Shown here: piece by piece, positions 9,938 through 19,044 of the stretch
Position numbering within the stretch: the first letter of the stretch is position 1
Layout of the letters: each line of letters starts with the position of its first letter
From: Aureibaculum algae
Lineage (GTDB): Bacteria; Bacteroidota; Bacteroidia; Flavobacteriales; Flavobacteriaceae
Reading direction: 5' to 3'
DNA: 64,000 nt
Assembly: GCF_006065315.1 (NCBI RefSeq)
Contig: NZ_CP040749.1
Span: forward strand, 1,936,501-2,000,500
The notes under the pieces: generated by a model
Told to the model about the DNA's origin: nothing
Seen by the model: the letters and a program-made list of their open reading frames with translations, nothing else
Databases searched by the model: none
Program-made: the position numbers and the translations under genes

Positions 9938-11428
9938 ATGCTAAAATACATTCAGAAACATTCCATTTTATCCATTTCTGTTGGTATCATTTTTAGTTGT
10001 ACTTTATTGGTGTTTTTTGCTACGGAAGCTAGTTACAATGCTATAGAAGTTGCCTCATTATGGGTGCGTAATTACTTTGGATATTTTTATCTTTATTTGG
10101 GTTTAGGTTTAGTTTTGTCTTTATTAGTTATTGCGTTTTCTCGTTATGGAAACATTAAACTAGGCAAACCAAGTTCTAAACCAGAACATTCACTATGGGC
10201 TTGGACTGCTATGTTGTATAGTGCAGGAATGGGGTCTGGTATTTTGTTACGTGCGGTACAAGAGCCTGTTTTTATGCAACAAAATCCGCCTTATACTTCT
10301 AGTTTACCAGCAGATACTTTAGCACTAGAATTTACCTTTTATCAATGGGGCCTAACGGCTTGGGCCTTTTACGGACTATTTGCAATGATTATTGGCTATG
10401 GTTTATACATTAGAAAAAAGAAAGTGAGTATTAGTGCCACCATTGAAGATCATATAAAAAGCAAAATTGTAAGAAAAGGGGTTGATGTCATCACCATTAT
10501 AACGACTGTTTTTGGATTAATTGCTGCAATAGGTTTAGGAACCACCCAAATTAATGGTGGTATTAATCATATTACAGATGCGAATTTTGGATTAATTACA
10601 ACTATTTTACTGTGCGTGCTTATTTGTACTGTTGCTTGTTATTCGGCGTGGCAAGGTGTAAACAAGGGGATTAAAATTTTTTCTAAATTAAATATTATAG
10701 TCACTTTTGCTATTTTAATATTTGTCTTTGTTACTAGTGATATGAATGCTATTCTTGCTTCTTTTGCTACGGCTATCTTTTATTATATTATAGATTTTAT
10801 ACCGATGAGCTTGGCTATAGGATCTTATAACCCAGGGACAGAATTTTTAACTGACTGGACTTTCTATTATTGGGCATTTTGGTTGTCTTGGGCACCTTTT
10901 ACAGGTATATTTATTGCTCGTATTTCTAAAGGTCGTACCATACGTCAGTTGCTATTAGGTGTTTTAATTATTCCTTCTCTGGGTACATTTTTTTGGTTTT
11001 CTGTTTTTGGCACATCCGCATTTAATTTGATTGATGAATGGGGTGTTTATAACAGCCAATTTAGTAACGTATTCTCTTCTATTTTTGTTTTTTTTGAACA
11101 CTATCCTTTTGCTACATTTTTAAATATAACGTCAGCGTTTTTATTAATTAGTTTTTTAATAACGTCTGTAGATTCTGCTGTATTCGTGTTAAGTATGTTT
11201 ACAGATAATGGTTCTAAAAACCCAAGTAAAACGCATCGGGTAGTTTGGTCTATTTTTATTCTCTTAGCCACAATTGCTTTGGTATTATTGGGTAACTTTA
11301 AAACAGATATTAATGTTTTGGAAGCTGTACAACGACTGTTAATTATAACCTCATTACCTTTTGCTTTTTTTATTATAATAATGCTCGGTTATTTTATAAT
11401 AGGCTTGAGAAAAACAATAAAGGATTAA
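9938..11428 (+). CDS. BCCT-family betaine/carnitine/choline transporter
   Basis: 496 residues and about 12 membrane segments. Family marks are AGMGSGILLRAVQEPV in the region of the BCCT glycine-rich motif, TFYQWGLTAWAFYG, and TFYYWAFWLSWAPFTGIFIARIS, which holds the conserved WxxWAPF tryptophans. Imports quaternary-ammonium osmolytes with Na+ or H+. The ATG at 9938 is taken as start; an in-frame TTG at 9935 is less likely. The MGSG and VQEP variants suggest divergence from characterised glycine-betaine carriers, so the substrate is open. Confidence 0.88.
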   Translation: MLKYIQKHSILSISVGIIFSCTLLVFFATEASYNAIEVASLWVRNYFGYFYLYLGLGLVLSLLVIAFSRYGNIKLGKPSSKPEHSLWAWTAMLYSAGMGSGILLRAVQEPVFMQQNPPYTSSLPADTLALEFTFYQWGLTAWAFYGLFAMIIGYGLYIRKKKVSISATIEDHIKSKIVRKGVDVITIITTVFGLIAAIGLGTTQINGGINHITDANFGLITTILLCVLICTVACYSAWQGVNKGIKIFSKLNIIVTFAILIFVFVTSDMNAILASFATAIFYYIIDFIPMSLAIGSYNPGTEFLTDWTFYYWAFWLSWAPFTGIFIARISKGRTIRQLLLGVLIIPSLGTFFWFSVFGTSAFNLIDEWGVYNSQFSNVFSSIFVFFEHYPFATFLNITSAFLLISFLITSVDSAVFVLSMFTDNGSKNPSKTHRVVWSIFILLATIALVLLGNFKTDINVLEAVQRLLIITSLPFAFFIIIMLGYFIIGLRKTIKD

Positions 11429-11478
11429 GAATATTTTTAATGCTAATAAAATAATTAACGGTTTTAGATTATTACAAA

Positions 11479-12111
11479 ATGAATTTATTTAGTCAAATGG
11501 ACTTATTTTCTTCAGATGAAATTCTTAAAACGGAGTTTGATTTACCTGGAGCTGATGTAACTTTATTTGAAAATTTCTTTACTACTGACGAAAGCAATAG
11601 GCTTTACAATAGTTTATTACAAAACACCGTCTGGGAACAAGATCAAATGACCATTTACGGCAAACAAGTCAATTTACCTCGGTTAACTGCCTGGTATGGC
11701 GATGCAGAAGCAGCTGTGTCATATTCAGATAAGAGAAGTAAAATGCATGCTTGGAATACTGATTTGTTATTTATTAAAAACCGAATAGAGCAGGAGGTAC
11801 CTATAAAATTTACACGGTGTTTGCTCAATTATTACAGAGATGGAAAGGACAGTGTTGATTGGCACCAAGATTATGAAGGTGAACAGCGTAAAAACACAGT
11901 AATTGGTTCAGTGACGTTTGGCGAAAAAAGACCTTTTCAGTTAAAACATGCTACACGTAAAGATTTTAAGCGTATTGATATTCCGTTGGCTCACGGTAGT
12001 TTGTTGTTGATGCAAGGTGCTACACAAAACAATTGGAAGCACAAAATACCAAAAACAACGAAGAAAATTAATCCAAGAATTAATTTAACTTTTAGATGGA
12101 TAAAATCCTAA
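11479..12111 (+). CDS. AlkB-like 2OG-Fe(II) dioxygenase (DNA alkylation repair)
   Basis: 210 residues. Iron ligands of the double-stranded beta helix are H129 and D131 in WHQDYEG and H188 in WKHKIPK. R200 and R206 in NPRINLTFRWI bind 2-oxoglutarate and complete the AlkB signature. LPRLTAWYGD is the nucleotide-recognition lid motif seen in ALKBH2/3-like enzymes. Expected role: oxidative removal of 1-methyladenine and 3-methylcytosine. It stands alone, 51 bases after the transporter gene. Confidence 0.9.
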   Translation: MNLFSQMDLFSSDEILKTEFDLPGADVTLFENFFTTDESNRLYNSLLQNTVWEQDQMTIYGKQVNLPRLTAWYGDAEAAVSYSDKRSKMHAWNTDLLFIKNRIEQEVPIKFTRCLLNYYRDGKDSVDWHQDYEGEQRKNTVIGSVTFGEKRPFQLKHATRKDFKRIDIPLAHGSLLLMQGATQNNWKHKIPKTTKKINPRINLTFRWIKS

Positions 12112-12145
12112 TGGAATTTGTATTATTCAAGGATTAAATAGTCCA

Positions 12146-12286
12146 TTTTGGTATAAAATCATGTTATTTTTGACTTAGAAACACTTTTGTTATATAAATA
12201 TACGGTTTAAATGATTAAAAACCTCTATTTATACCAATATCACCTTTTTTTATACATTTTTATTTCCGTATGTGGGATTATATTTG
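12146..12286 (+). promoter_or_regulatory. Promoter with candidate AraC sites before the nitroreductase operon
   Basis: TTTGGTATAAAAT (12146-12158) is the reverse complement of the ATTTATACCAA element at 12227-12237. A -7 element TATATTTG is at 12279-12286. The same TTTATACCAA string recurs before the enoyl-CoA hydratase gene, and a variant precedes the dioxygenase gene at 20554. Confidence 0.45.
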
Positions 12287-12323
12287 CATCAAATAAATAA
12301 AACACTTTATAAAATTATATAAC

Positions 12324-12998
12324 ATGACAACACCAAACATCGCAAAAGAAGACATATTAAACGCTTTTAATTTTAGACATGCTACTAAAGAGTTTGACGC
12401 CACTAAAAAGGTATCAGATGAAGACATGAATTTCATCCTAAAAACAGCAAATTTATCGCCAAGTTCATTTGGTTTTGAGCCATGGCATTTTATAGTAGTT
12501 CAAGACAAGGAATTACGTGAATTATTAAAACCTGTAGCTTGGGGAGCACCTTTAAAATTAGATACTGCAAGTCATTTTGTATTGGGTTTAAGTATGAAAG
12601 CACCGATGGTAAAACATGATGCAGAGTATATTATGCACATGATGAAAGATGTTAAACAATTACCAGCCGATGTTATAGAAATGTATTCTAAATTCTATAG
12701 AGAATTTCAAGAAAATGATTTTGATTTAGATACAGACAAAAAATTATTCGATTGGTCTGCCAAACAAACCTACATCGCTTTAGGTAATATGTTAACCGCT
12801 GCAGCTTTAATAGGTATTGATTCTTGTCCGATTGAAGGATTTCATCAAGAAAAAGCCGAAGCCTTATTAAAAGAAAAATTTGATATAGATACAGATAAAT
12901 ATGGTTTATCATTTATGGCTGCTTTTGGTTATAGAAAAACAGATCCAGAATTTGGAAAATCAAGAAGAAACTTTGAAGATATAGTTACGTTTAAGTAA
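12324..12998 (+). CDS. Nitroreductase family NAD(P)H-dependent oxidoreductase, NfsB-like
   Basis: 224 residues. FMN protein with FRHATKEFDATKKVSDED, SPSSFGFEPWHFIVV and ALGNMLTAAALIGIDSCPIEGF, the same order and spacing as E. coli NfsB. Members reduce nitroaromatics and quinones by two electrons. It ends 28 bases before a medium-chain dehydrogenase gene, so the two are probably co-transcribed. Confidence 0.88.
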   Translation: MTTPNIAKEDILNAFNFRHATKEFDATKKVSDEDMNFILKTANLSPSSFGFEPWHFIVVQDKELRELLKPVAWGAPLKLDTASHFVLGLSMKAPMVKHDAEYIMHMMKDVKQLPADVIEMYSKFYREFQENDFDLDTDKKLFDWSAKQTYIALGNMLTAAALIGIDSCPIEGFHQEKAEALLKEKFDIDTDKYGLSFMAAFGYRKTDPEFGKSRRNFEDIVTFK

Positions 12999-13026
12999 AC
13001 ACTTCCATCTTAAAAATACAATAAAA

Positions 13027-14034
13027 ATGAAAGCAATAGGGTATAAAGAGAATCTTCCAATTGAAGATGAAAACTCATTACAAGACATAGAATTAAACAC
13101 ACCGAAAGCTACTGGAAAAGAAATTTTAGTAGAAATAAAAGCCATTTCTGTAAATCCAGCAGATTATAAAGTGCGTGCAGGAATGCCAGTAGAAGGTGAC
13201 GAATGGAAAGTTATCGGATGGGATGCAACTGGTATTGTAAAAGAAGTAGGAGAAGAGGTTACACTTTTTAAGGCTGGCGATGAAGTGTGGTATGCTGGTG
13301 ATTTTACACGCCAAGGAAGTTATGCACAATACCAAATTGTAGACGAACGTATTGTTGGCAAGAAACCAACAAGTTTATCTTTTCCAGAAGCTGCTGCTTT
13401 ACCATTAACATCACTTACAGCTTACGAAATGTTGTTTGATAGATTACAAGTTTCAAAAGACGATGCAAGTAAATCTATTTTAGTAATTGGTGCTGCCGGA
13501 GGCGTAGGGTCTATTTTAGTACAACTGGCCAAAAAGCTAACGAAATTGAATATAATAGGTACGGCTTCTCGAGAAGAAACGACCAATTGGTTAAAAGAAT
13601 TAGGTGCAGATACCGTTATTAATCACAGAAATAAATTAAGTGAAGAATTTGAGAAGTACAATCTTCCTGCTCCCGAATATGTAGTAAGTTTAAACGCTAC
13701 AGAGCATCATGTGGATGAGATTGTAAAGTTGATAAAACCTCAAGGTAAATTCGGTTTTATTGATGATCCAAAAGTGTTAAATGTGATGCCTTTTAAAGGA
13801 AAAGCAGTTTCAACACATATCGAATTGATGTTTACACGATCTATGTTTCAAACGGAAGATATGATTGAACAACACAACATTTTGAACAAAGTTTCAGAAT
13901 TAATTGACAAAGGAACTATAAAAACCACTTTAGGTGAGAATTTCGGAATTATTAATGCTGAAAATCTTCGTAGAGCTCATGCCTTCCTAGAAACAGGTAA
14001 AGCAAAAGGTAAAATAGTATTAGAAGGTTTTTAA
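13027..14034 (+). CDS. Medium-chain (zinc-type) alcohol dehydrogenase / quinone oxidoreductase
   Basis: 335 residues. GroES-like N-terminal domain (SVNPADYKVRAG, GWDATGIVKEVG), then the NADPH-binding domain with VIGAAGGVGSILVQLAKKL. The structural and catalytic zinc cysteines of true alcohol dehydrogenases are absent, so a quinone- or enone-reductase role is more likely. Second gene of the operon with the nitroreductase. Confidence 0.85.
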   Translation: MKAIGYKENLPIEDENSLQDIELNTPKATGKEILVEIKAISVNPADYKVRAGMPVEGDEWKVIGWDATGIVKEVGEEVTLFKAGDEVWYAGDFTRQGSYAQYQIVDERIVGKKPTSLSFPEAAALPLTSLTAYEMLFDRLQVSKDDASKSILVIGAAGGVGSILVQLAKKLTKLNIIGTASREETTNWLKELGADTVINHRNKLSEEFEKYNLPAPEYVVSLNATEHHVDEIVKLIKPQGKFGFIDDPKVLNVMPFKGKAVSTHIELMFTRSMFQTEDMIEQHNILNKVSELIDKGTIKTTLGENFGIINAENLRRAHAFLETGKAKGKIVLEGF

Positions 14035-14065
14035 TTTTATTTGGAAGTAATACATAAAAAATCAA

Positions 14066-14181
14066 TTGTCACTTCGAGTGTTTTTATTGAAATGCAATGA
14101 AAATAAAAATGTATCGAGAAGCTTATTATTTCAAATATTTCTAAATACAAAATTCTGAAAAAGAAGTTCACACGAACTGAC
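14066..14181. repeat. Palindromic dispersed repeat, copy 1 (CACTTCGAGTG family)
   Basis: About 116 bases. It begins TTGTCACTTCGAGTG, contains GTATCGAGAAG and ends GTTCACACGAACTGAC, whose outer parts are roughly inverted. A second copy lies on the other side of the cupin gene. Confidence 0.6.
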
Positions 14182-14200
14182 TCAAATAAATAATGCAAAA

Positions 14201-14674
14201 ATGAATTTCAAATCAATTATAGCGGCATTAGCGGTCACTACACTATTTGTAGGTAATACGGTAAATGCACAAGTAACAACCAAAGATTCTGTAGCAACTT
14301 CAAAAGTGCAACATTTCAATTTTGATAAAATGGAATCAGAAACTATTGTTGAGGGGATAAAGCGTAAGTGGTTTCATGGTGAAAAAGGTCAAATGACCAT
14401 TTTTAATTTAGAAAAAGGAGCACATATTCCTTGGCACCAGCATCCTAATGAGCAGATTACATATATTATGTCTGGTAAAGTAAAAATCAAGACCATTATA
14501 GACGGAAAAGAACAATTTGTAGAAGTTGGAGCAGGAGAAGTGATTGTGTTTCCAGAAAATGTACCTCACGAGTTTTGGGCTCTAGAAGAAACGGTAGATT
14601 TAGATGTTCACGTTCCTGTGCGTGAAGATTGGTTAAGCAAAGAATTACCAGCGTATTTAAAAAAGAGTAAATAA
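14201..14674 (+). CDS. Secreted cupin-domain protein
   Basis: 157 residues with a signal peptide (about 1-23, ending VNAQ). One cupin barrel: motif 1 PWHQHPNEQITYIMSGKVK (two His, Glu) and motif 2 GEVIVFPENVPHEFWA (His) give a complete metal site. It may be a periplasmic dioxygenase, isomerase or binding protein; the reaction cannot be read. Flanked on both sides by the same palindromic repeat, so it could have moved with it. Confidence 0.78.
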   Translation: MNFKSIIAALAVTTLFVGNTVNAQVTTKDSVATSKVQHFNFDKMESETIVEGIKRKWFHGEKGQMTIFNLEKGAHIPWHQHPNEQITYIMSGKVKIKTIIDGKEQFVEVGAGEVIVFPENVPHEFWALEETVDLDVHVPVREDWLSKELPAYLKKSK

Positions 14675-14688
14675 AACTTTAAATAGAA

Positions 14689-14797
14689 CGTCACTTCGAG
14701 TGAATTTTGAGGTACGAGAAATTAGTATCGAGAAGTTTGGGTTAAGTAAAAGTTCTTGATACAAAATTTTAAATAACCAATGTCACTCGAACTGACG
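14689..14797. repeat. Palindromic dispersed repeat, copy 2 (CACTTCGAGTG family)
   Basis: Left arm CGTCACTTCGAGTG (14689-14702) and right arm CACTCGAACTGACG (14784-14797) are inverted with 13 of 14 positions matching. Inside is TATCGAGAAGTTTGGG and its partial complement CTTGATAC. Confidence 0.7.
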
Positions 14798-14814
14798 ACA
14801 CAATTAAATTCAAA

Positions 14815-15921
14815 ATGAAAATCATTAATATCACATTTATTATCATCACAACAGTTATGTCAATACAAGCACAAAACAAAATAACTGAAGCAGAGGTTTT
14901 TGCCACTACAGATCAAGCTGTTGGTAATATTACGTTTACTAATACTGGAGATTTAGTGTATAGTCATCATCCCTTTTTCTCACCAGAAAATAGAGTAATG
15001 CTTATGGATGCTAAAACAAAAATAAGCCAACCGTTTCCTAATAAAGCTTGGAATACACCAAGAACTACCGACGATAATTATTTAAGTAATGTTTTAGGCA
15101 TTAGAAACGATAAAAACGGAATTGTTTGGATGTTAGATATGGCACAACGTGATAATGTATCACCCAAAATAGTGGGTTGGAACACAAAAACCAATCAATT
15201 AGAGCGTATTTATTATTTACCAAAATCTATAGTACCTGAGCATGCTCAACCAAATGATATGGTTGTAGATACCAAAAACGGTTATTTTATAATAGCAGAT
15301 GAAGGTATTGGCAATGGAGGAGATGGAACCAGTGGTGCATTTATTATTGTGGATATGAAAACGGGTAAAGCACGTCGATTATTAGAAGGTACGCGTACAA
15401 CGTTGCCAGAAAAGACACCAACGGTAATTAACGGAAAACATTTAGCGGTTAAAGGTGTAGATTTATTAGTGGGTAATGACGGAATTACCGCTGATGCTAA
15501 TTTCGAATACATTTATTATGGTCCGTTAAACGGAACTAAAATCTACAGAATTAAAACCTTAGATTTAGTAAATGAGAACTTTACAGAAATAGAATTGGAT
15601 CGTAAAATTGAAACGTATTCAGAGAAACCAAACAATGGAGGAATGAGTATTGATACAGAAGGGAATATTTATCTCACCGCTTTAGAATCGAATAGTGTAG
15701 TTGTAGTTTTAGCAAAAGATAAAAGTGTAAAAACGATGATAAAAGACCCTAATATGGTTTGGCCAGATGGTGTAAGTTATAATCATGTAGATGGTTATAT
15801 GTATGTTTCTGCAGCACAAGTAAATAGAGGAGCCGTATTTAATCAAGGCAAAGATCTCTCTACAAAACCATTTTATATTTTCAGGTTTAAACCTATAGTA
15901 GAAGGCGTTTCTTTTAGATAA
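14815..15921 (+). CDS. MRJP/yellow (dopachrome tautomerase-related) family secreted protein
   Basis: 368 residues with a signal peptide (about 1-19, MSIQAQ end). Family motifs of the major-royal-jelly/yellow beta-propeller are VLGIRNDKNGIVWMLD, QPNDMVVDTKNGYFIIAD, NDGITADANFEYIYYGPLNG and WPDGVSYNHVDGYMYVSAAQ. Bacterial members are mostly uncharacterised propellers or lactonase-like enzymes. A decayed copy of its last 75 codons lies 1.8 kb downstream, beyond a helicase gene. Confidence 0.82.
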   Translation: MKIINITFIIITTVMSIQAQNKITEAEVFATTDQAVGNITFTNTGDLVYSHHPFFSPENRVMLMDAKTKISQPFPNKAWNTPRTTDDNYLSNVLGIRNDKNGIVWMLDMAQRDNVSPKIVGWNTKTNQLERIYYLPKSIVPEHAQPNDMVVDTKNGYFIIADEGIGNGGDGTSGAFIIVDMKTGKARRLLEGTRTTLPEKTPTVINGKHLAVKGVDLLVGNDGITADANFEYIYYGPLNGTKIYRIKTLDLVNENFTEIELDRKIETYSEKPNNGGMSIDTEGNIYLTALESNSVVVVLAKDKSVKTMIKDPNMVWPDGVSYNHVDGYMYVSAAQVNRGAVFNQGKDLSTKPFYIFRFKPIVEGVSFR

Positions 15922-16132
15922 AATCGAGTTAAATACTTAATGACTTTACACCATCGTTTGCACGTGGTTAACTTTCGGATGGACGCCTGTTTTTGGGATT
16001 AATTTGGAGAAATCCCTACGGTGAATATATATCATTTCAGAAAAAAATAGGGAATTGTTTCGTAAAGCCATTCAAAATATTAGTAATAACTTGTCGAAGG
16101 TTTTACATTTGCACACTCAAGAAAAAGATATT

Positions 16133-17686
16133 ATGCAACAGCCCCTATTTGAAATACAGGAAAAAAAGACGGACAAAGAACTTTACAGCTACCAGCAAGG
16201 TGCTATTAATCAAATATTTGAAAAGTTCGATAATGAAAGAGATGATTACCACCTCTTATATCAATTACCTACTGGTGGGGGAAAGACCGTAATTTTCTCT
16301 GAGATGGTACGGCAATACCTAAAAAATCACTCAAAAAAGGTCTTGGTCATGACACACCGTGTAGAGCTCTGTAACCAGACTTCTAAAATGCTCACCAGTT
16401 TTGGAGTGGTCAATAAAGTAGTTAATAGCAAAGCCAATTTAGATGACCATGAACGCTACAATTGTTATGTGGCCATGGTGGAAACGCTAAATAATAGGCT
16501 TAACGACGGTATATTGAATATCTCGGACGTCGGTTTAGTCATTGTAGATGAGGCTCATTATAATTCGTTTACAAAATTGTTCAAATTTTTCGAAAACTCA
16601 TTTATTCTTGGGGTTACTGCTACGCCCTTAAGTTCCAATAAGGAGTTGCCCATGAATAGCAACTACGATGAGCTGATTCCTGGCGAATCCATAGAAAATT
16701 TAATTGAGAACGACTTTCTGGCGAGAGCAGAAACGCACCAGTATGACATGGGATTGACTTCTTTGGAGATAGGTTCCAATGGGGATTATACAGTTAAATC
16801 TTCTTCAGACCTGTATACGAGTCCGTCGATGTTAAATAAATTACTGGAAGCTTATATAATACATTCAAAAGGAAAAAAAACATTGATATTTAACAATGGT
16901 ATAGATACCTCAATCCAGGTATACCATACCTTTAACAATGCGGGGTTGCCCATTATGCATTTGGACAATACCGCCACCAAAAAACAACGAAAACAAATTT
17001 TAAAGTGGTTTCATGAAACTCCGGACGCCATACTAACATCTGTAAGTATACTAACGACTGGTTTTGATGAACCCACTATAGATACCATTATTTTAAACAG
17101 GGCCACAAAGTCTTTGACCTTGTACTACCAAATGATCGGTAGGGGGTCTCGGGTGTTGAACAACAAATCTAAATTTACCGTTATAGATCTAGGTAATAAT
17201 ATCTATCGTTTTGGTCCTTGGGGGGCAGATCTAAATTGGGAGGCCATTTTTAAATCTCCGAATTACTACATAGACCGTATTAAGGACGATGAAGCTATTG
17301 AAAGTAATTTTAAACATGAGTTGGCCGATGACATTCGGTCAGAATTTTCAAAATCCAAGGAGACTTACTTGGATATTAATGCCTTATATAAGGATACCAC
17401 CTTTTCCGGAGAAACCTCTAAAGTAGTATTGGAAAAATCCATTGAACAACATGCCTATATCTGTATAGAAAACAGTGAAGATGTGTATGATGCCCTTACG
17501 TTGGCAAAATTACTTAAAGAAGATATTGATAATAGGATAAAAGTTTATGGCAAGTGTATAAGTAAAAGCACCAATAATTTTATAAGTTGGCTAAAACTGG
17601 ATTATCAAAAAAAGCTTAACACCTATCTTCTTAAAAATTTTGATGCCGTTTTTGAACAAATTCATGGTTATCCTCCGGAAGAGTAA
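16133..17686 (+). CDS. DEAD/DEAH-box superfamily 2 helicase
   Basis: 517 residues. Walker A LPTGGGKT at about 45-52, DEAH at 139-142, TATPLS (motif III), TTGFDEPTID and QMIGRGSRV (motif VI). Start set at 16133 because a -7-like TACATTTG (16104-16111) lies inside the longer open frame, and the extra 26 residues have no domain. Its codon use is somewhat less AT-rich than the neighbours. It lies between an intact MRJP gene and a fragment of a second one, which suggests it arrived by insertion. A role in DNA or RNA repair is possible; no partner gene is seen. Confidence 0.85.
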   Translation: MQQPLFEIQEKKTDKELYSYQQGAINQIFEKFDNERDDYHLLYQLPTGGGKTVIFSEMVRQYLKNHSKKVLVMTHRVELCNQTSKMLTSFGVVNKVVNSKANLDDHERYNCYVAMVETLNNRLNDGILNISDVGLVIVDEAHYNSFTKLFKFFENSFILGVTATPLSSNKELPMNSNYDELIPGESIENLIENDFLARAETHQYDMGLTSLEIGSNGDYTVKSSSDLYTSPSMLNKLLEAYIIHSKGKKTLIFNNGIDTSIQVYHTFNNAGLPIMHLDNTATKKQRKQILKWFHETPDAILTSVSILTTGFDEPTIDTIILNRATKSLTLYYQMIGRGSRVLNNKSKFTVIDLGNNIYRFGPWGADLNWEAIFKSPNYYIDRIKDDEAIESNFKHELADDIRSEFSKSKETYLDINALYKDTTFSGETSKVVLEKSIEQHAYICIENSEDVYDALTLAKLLKEDIDNRIKVYGKCISKSTNNFISWLKLDYQKKLNTYLLKNFDAVFEQIHGYPPEE

Positions 17687-17747
17687 CGGAGTCTTATAAT
17701 CCACAGATTAGATTCTTTTTTGGTTTATCTAACACTTCTTAAAATAG

Positions 17748-17971
17748 GGTAAACGTGTAGCCGTAGTTTTGACAAAAGACCGTAGTATACAAAAGATGAT
17801 CATTTAATTTGGTCCAAAGGTGTAAGTTATAACCTCGCAGATGATCATATGTATTTATCCGCCACTTAAGTAGACAGGGGTGCCGCTTTTAATGACAGTC
17901 AAAGTGTAGCGACGAAACCATGTTGTATATGCAGGTTTATAACTAGTGTAGAAGGTGTTTCTTTACGGTAA
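17748..17971 (+). pseudogene. Decayed 3' fragment of a second MRJP-family gene
   Basis: The DNA aligns base by base with the last ~225 bases of the gene at 14815-15921: GCCGTAGTTTTGACAAAAG against GTTGTAGTTTTAGCAAAAG, GGTGTAAGTTATAA identical, GTAGAAGG(T/C)GTTTCTTT near the end. Frameshifts, small deletions and stops (for example TAA at 17868) destroy the frame. No 5' part was found. The remaining non-coding bases to 18059 show nothing else except a TTGGTATAAAG site at 18004. Confidence 0.85.
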
Positions 17972-18059
17972 TTTGAGTGTTGGTTAATAGCCAGAAGAAG
18001 CCATTGGTATAAAGTGGGTTTTTTTATTCATAGAATGTTTAACTTTATAAAAGCGAATT

Positions 18060-18920
18060 ATGCCAAGAACCATTATAGAAAATATTGTTATCGCAGAATA
18101 CAAAAAACAAACCTTTTTTGACTTTTGTAAGTACACAACCATTCGTTTTTTTGAAATCGTTTATTTCGAAGAAGGCACAGGAACGATAAAAATTAATGGT
18201 AACATGGTAAACTATACACCAAATAGTGTTTTTGTGTTTGTACCAGATGATATCTATATTGTTAATCCAGAAACTGCCACATCTACTGTAGCTATCAAGT
18301 TTTTAAAGAGTTTTTTTAGGAACACAAATACTCAGAACGATATACTACCTGTTAACGATTGGTTTCGAAAAATTGAAGGCATTTTAAATAGTGAAAGTCA
18401 CCAACTACGTGAAATGCAGTTTGAAACTGAATCTGACAAACTACATTTAGTATCTTTAATTAAGTTGGTATCTACTGAAAATTTGAAAAAACAATCCTAT
18501 GATGTGTTTATCATTCAAAATTCGCTATCTATTATTCTTCATGTTATAGCCAGAAATATTCAGTTTTTAAATACAGATATTTCAAAAGTTAATGTGACTT
18601 CAAAAATTCAACAAATCATAAATTTTATTCACACTAATATTTACAATACAGAATTGTTATCTACTAAAAGTCTTGCTGAAGAATTTCATATGGCAGATAA
18701 TTATATGAGCGAGTATTTTAAAAAGCATACAGACATTAGCCTAAAAAAGTACATCATTAATTATAAATTGAAGTTAGTAGAAACACGACTTAAATATACT
18801 GATTTACAATTCTCAGAAATAGCAATCGAACTCGGTTTTACAGATTCTAGCCATTTAAATAAAACTTTTTTAGCCTATAAAGGCATTACTATTGGTGCTT
18901 TTAAAGCGGCTTTAGCCTAA
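18060..18920 (+). CDS. AraC-family transcriptional regulator
   Basis: 286 residues. Cupin-like N-terminus (FEEGTGTIKINGNMV) and two C-terminal helix-turn-helix units, SLAEEFHMADNYMSEYFKK and SEIAIELGFTDSSHLNKTF. Its layout is close to the regulator at 6648. It lies just upstream of the enoyl-CoA hydratase/NTF2 operon and 46 bases after a TTGGTATAAAG element, whose inverse lies before that operon, so it may act on both. Confidence 0.87.
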   Translation: MPRTIIENIVIAEYKKQTFFDFCKYTTIRFFEIVYFEEGTGTIKINGNMVNYTPNSVFVFVPDDIYIVNPETATSTVAIKFLKSFFRNTNTQNDILPVNDWFRKIEGILNSESHQLREMQFETESDKLHLVSLIKLVSTENLKKQSYDVFIIQNSLSIILHVIARNIQFLNTDISKVNVTSKIQQIINFIHTNIYNTELLSTKSLAEEFHMADNYMSEYFKKHTDISLKKYIINYKLKLVETRLKYTDLQFSEIAIELGFTDSSHLNKTFLAYKGITIGAFKAALA

Positions 18921-18961
18921 GTTTTTACTAATAACCTTGTTTTTTACTAATAGTGCTTTGT

Positions 18962-19000
18962 TTTATACCAAATTAAACCTTGGTTCCTCCTGTAAATTTG
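18962..19000 (+). promoter_or_regulatory. Candidate AraC site and -7 element before enoyl-CoA hydratase gene
   Basis: TTTATACCAA (18962-18971) is followed after 21 bases by TAAATTTG (18993-19000). No TTG lies at the normal -33 distance, as expected for an activated promoter. The same site and the same 21-base gap occur at 20387-20426. Confidence 0.45.
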
Positions 19001-19044
19001 CAGTGTAATTAAAACACAACACTAATAATTTAAAACATAACACT

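Noticed and set aside
16055..16132. Longer N-terminus of the helicase
   Set aside because: A -7 box lies inside this stretch and the extra residues have no helicase motif.
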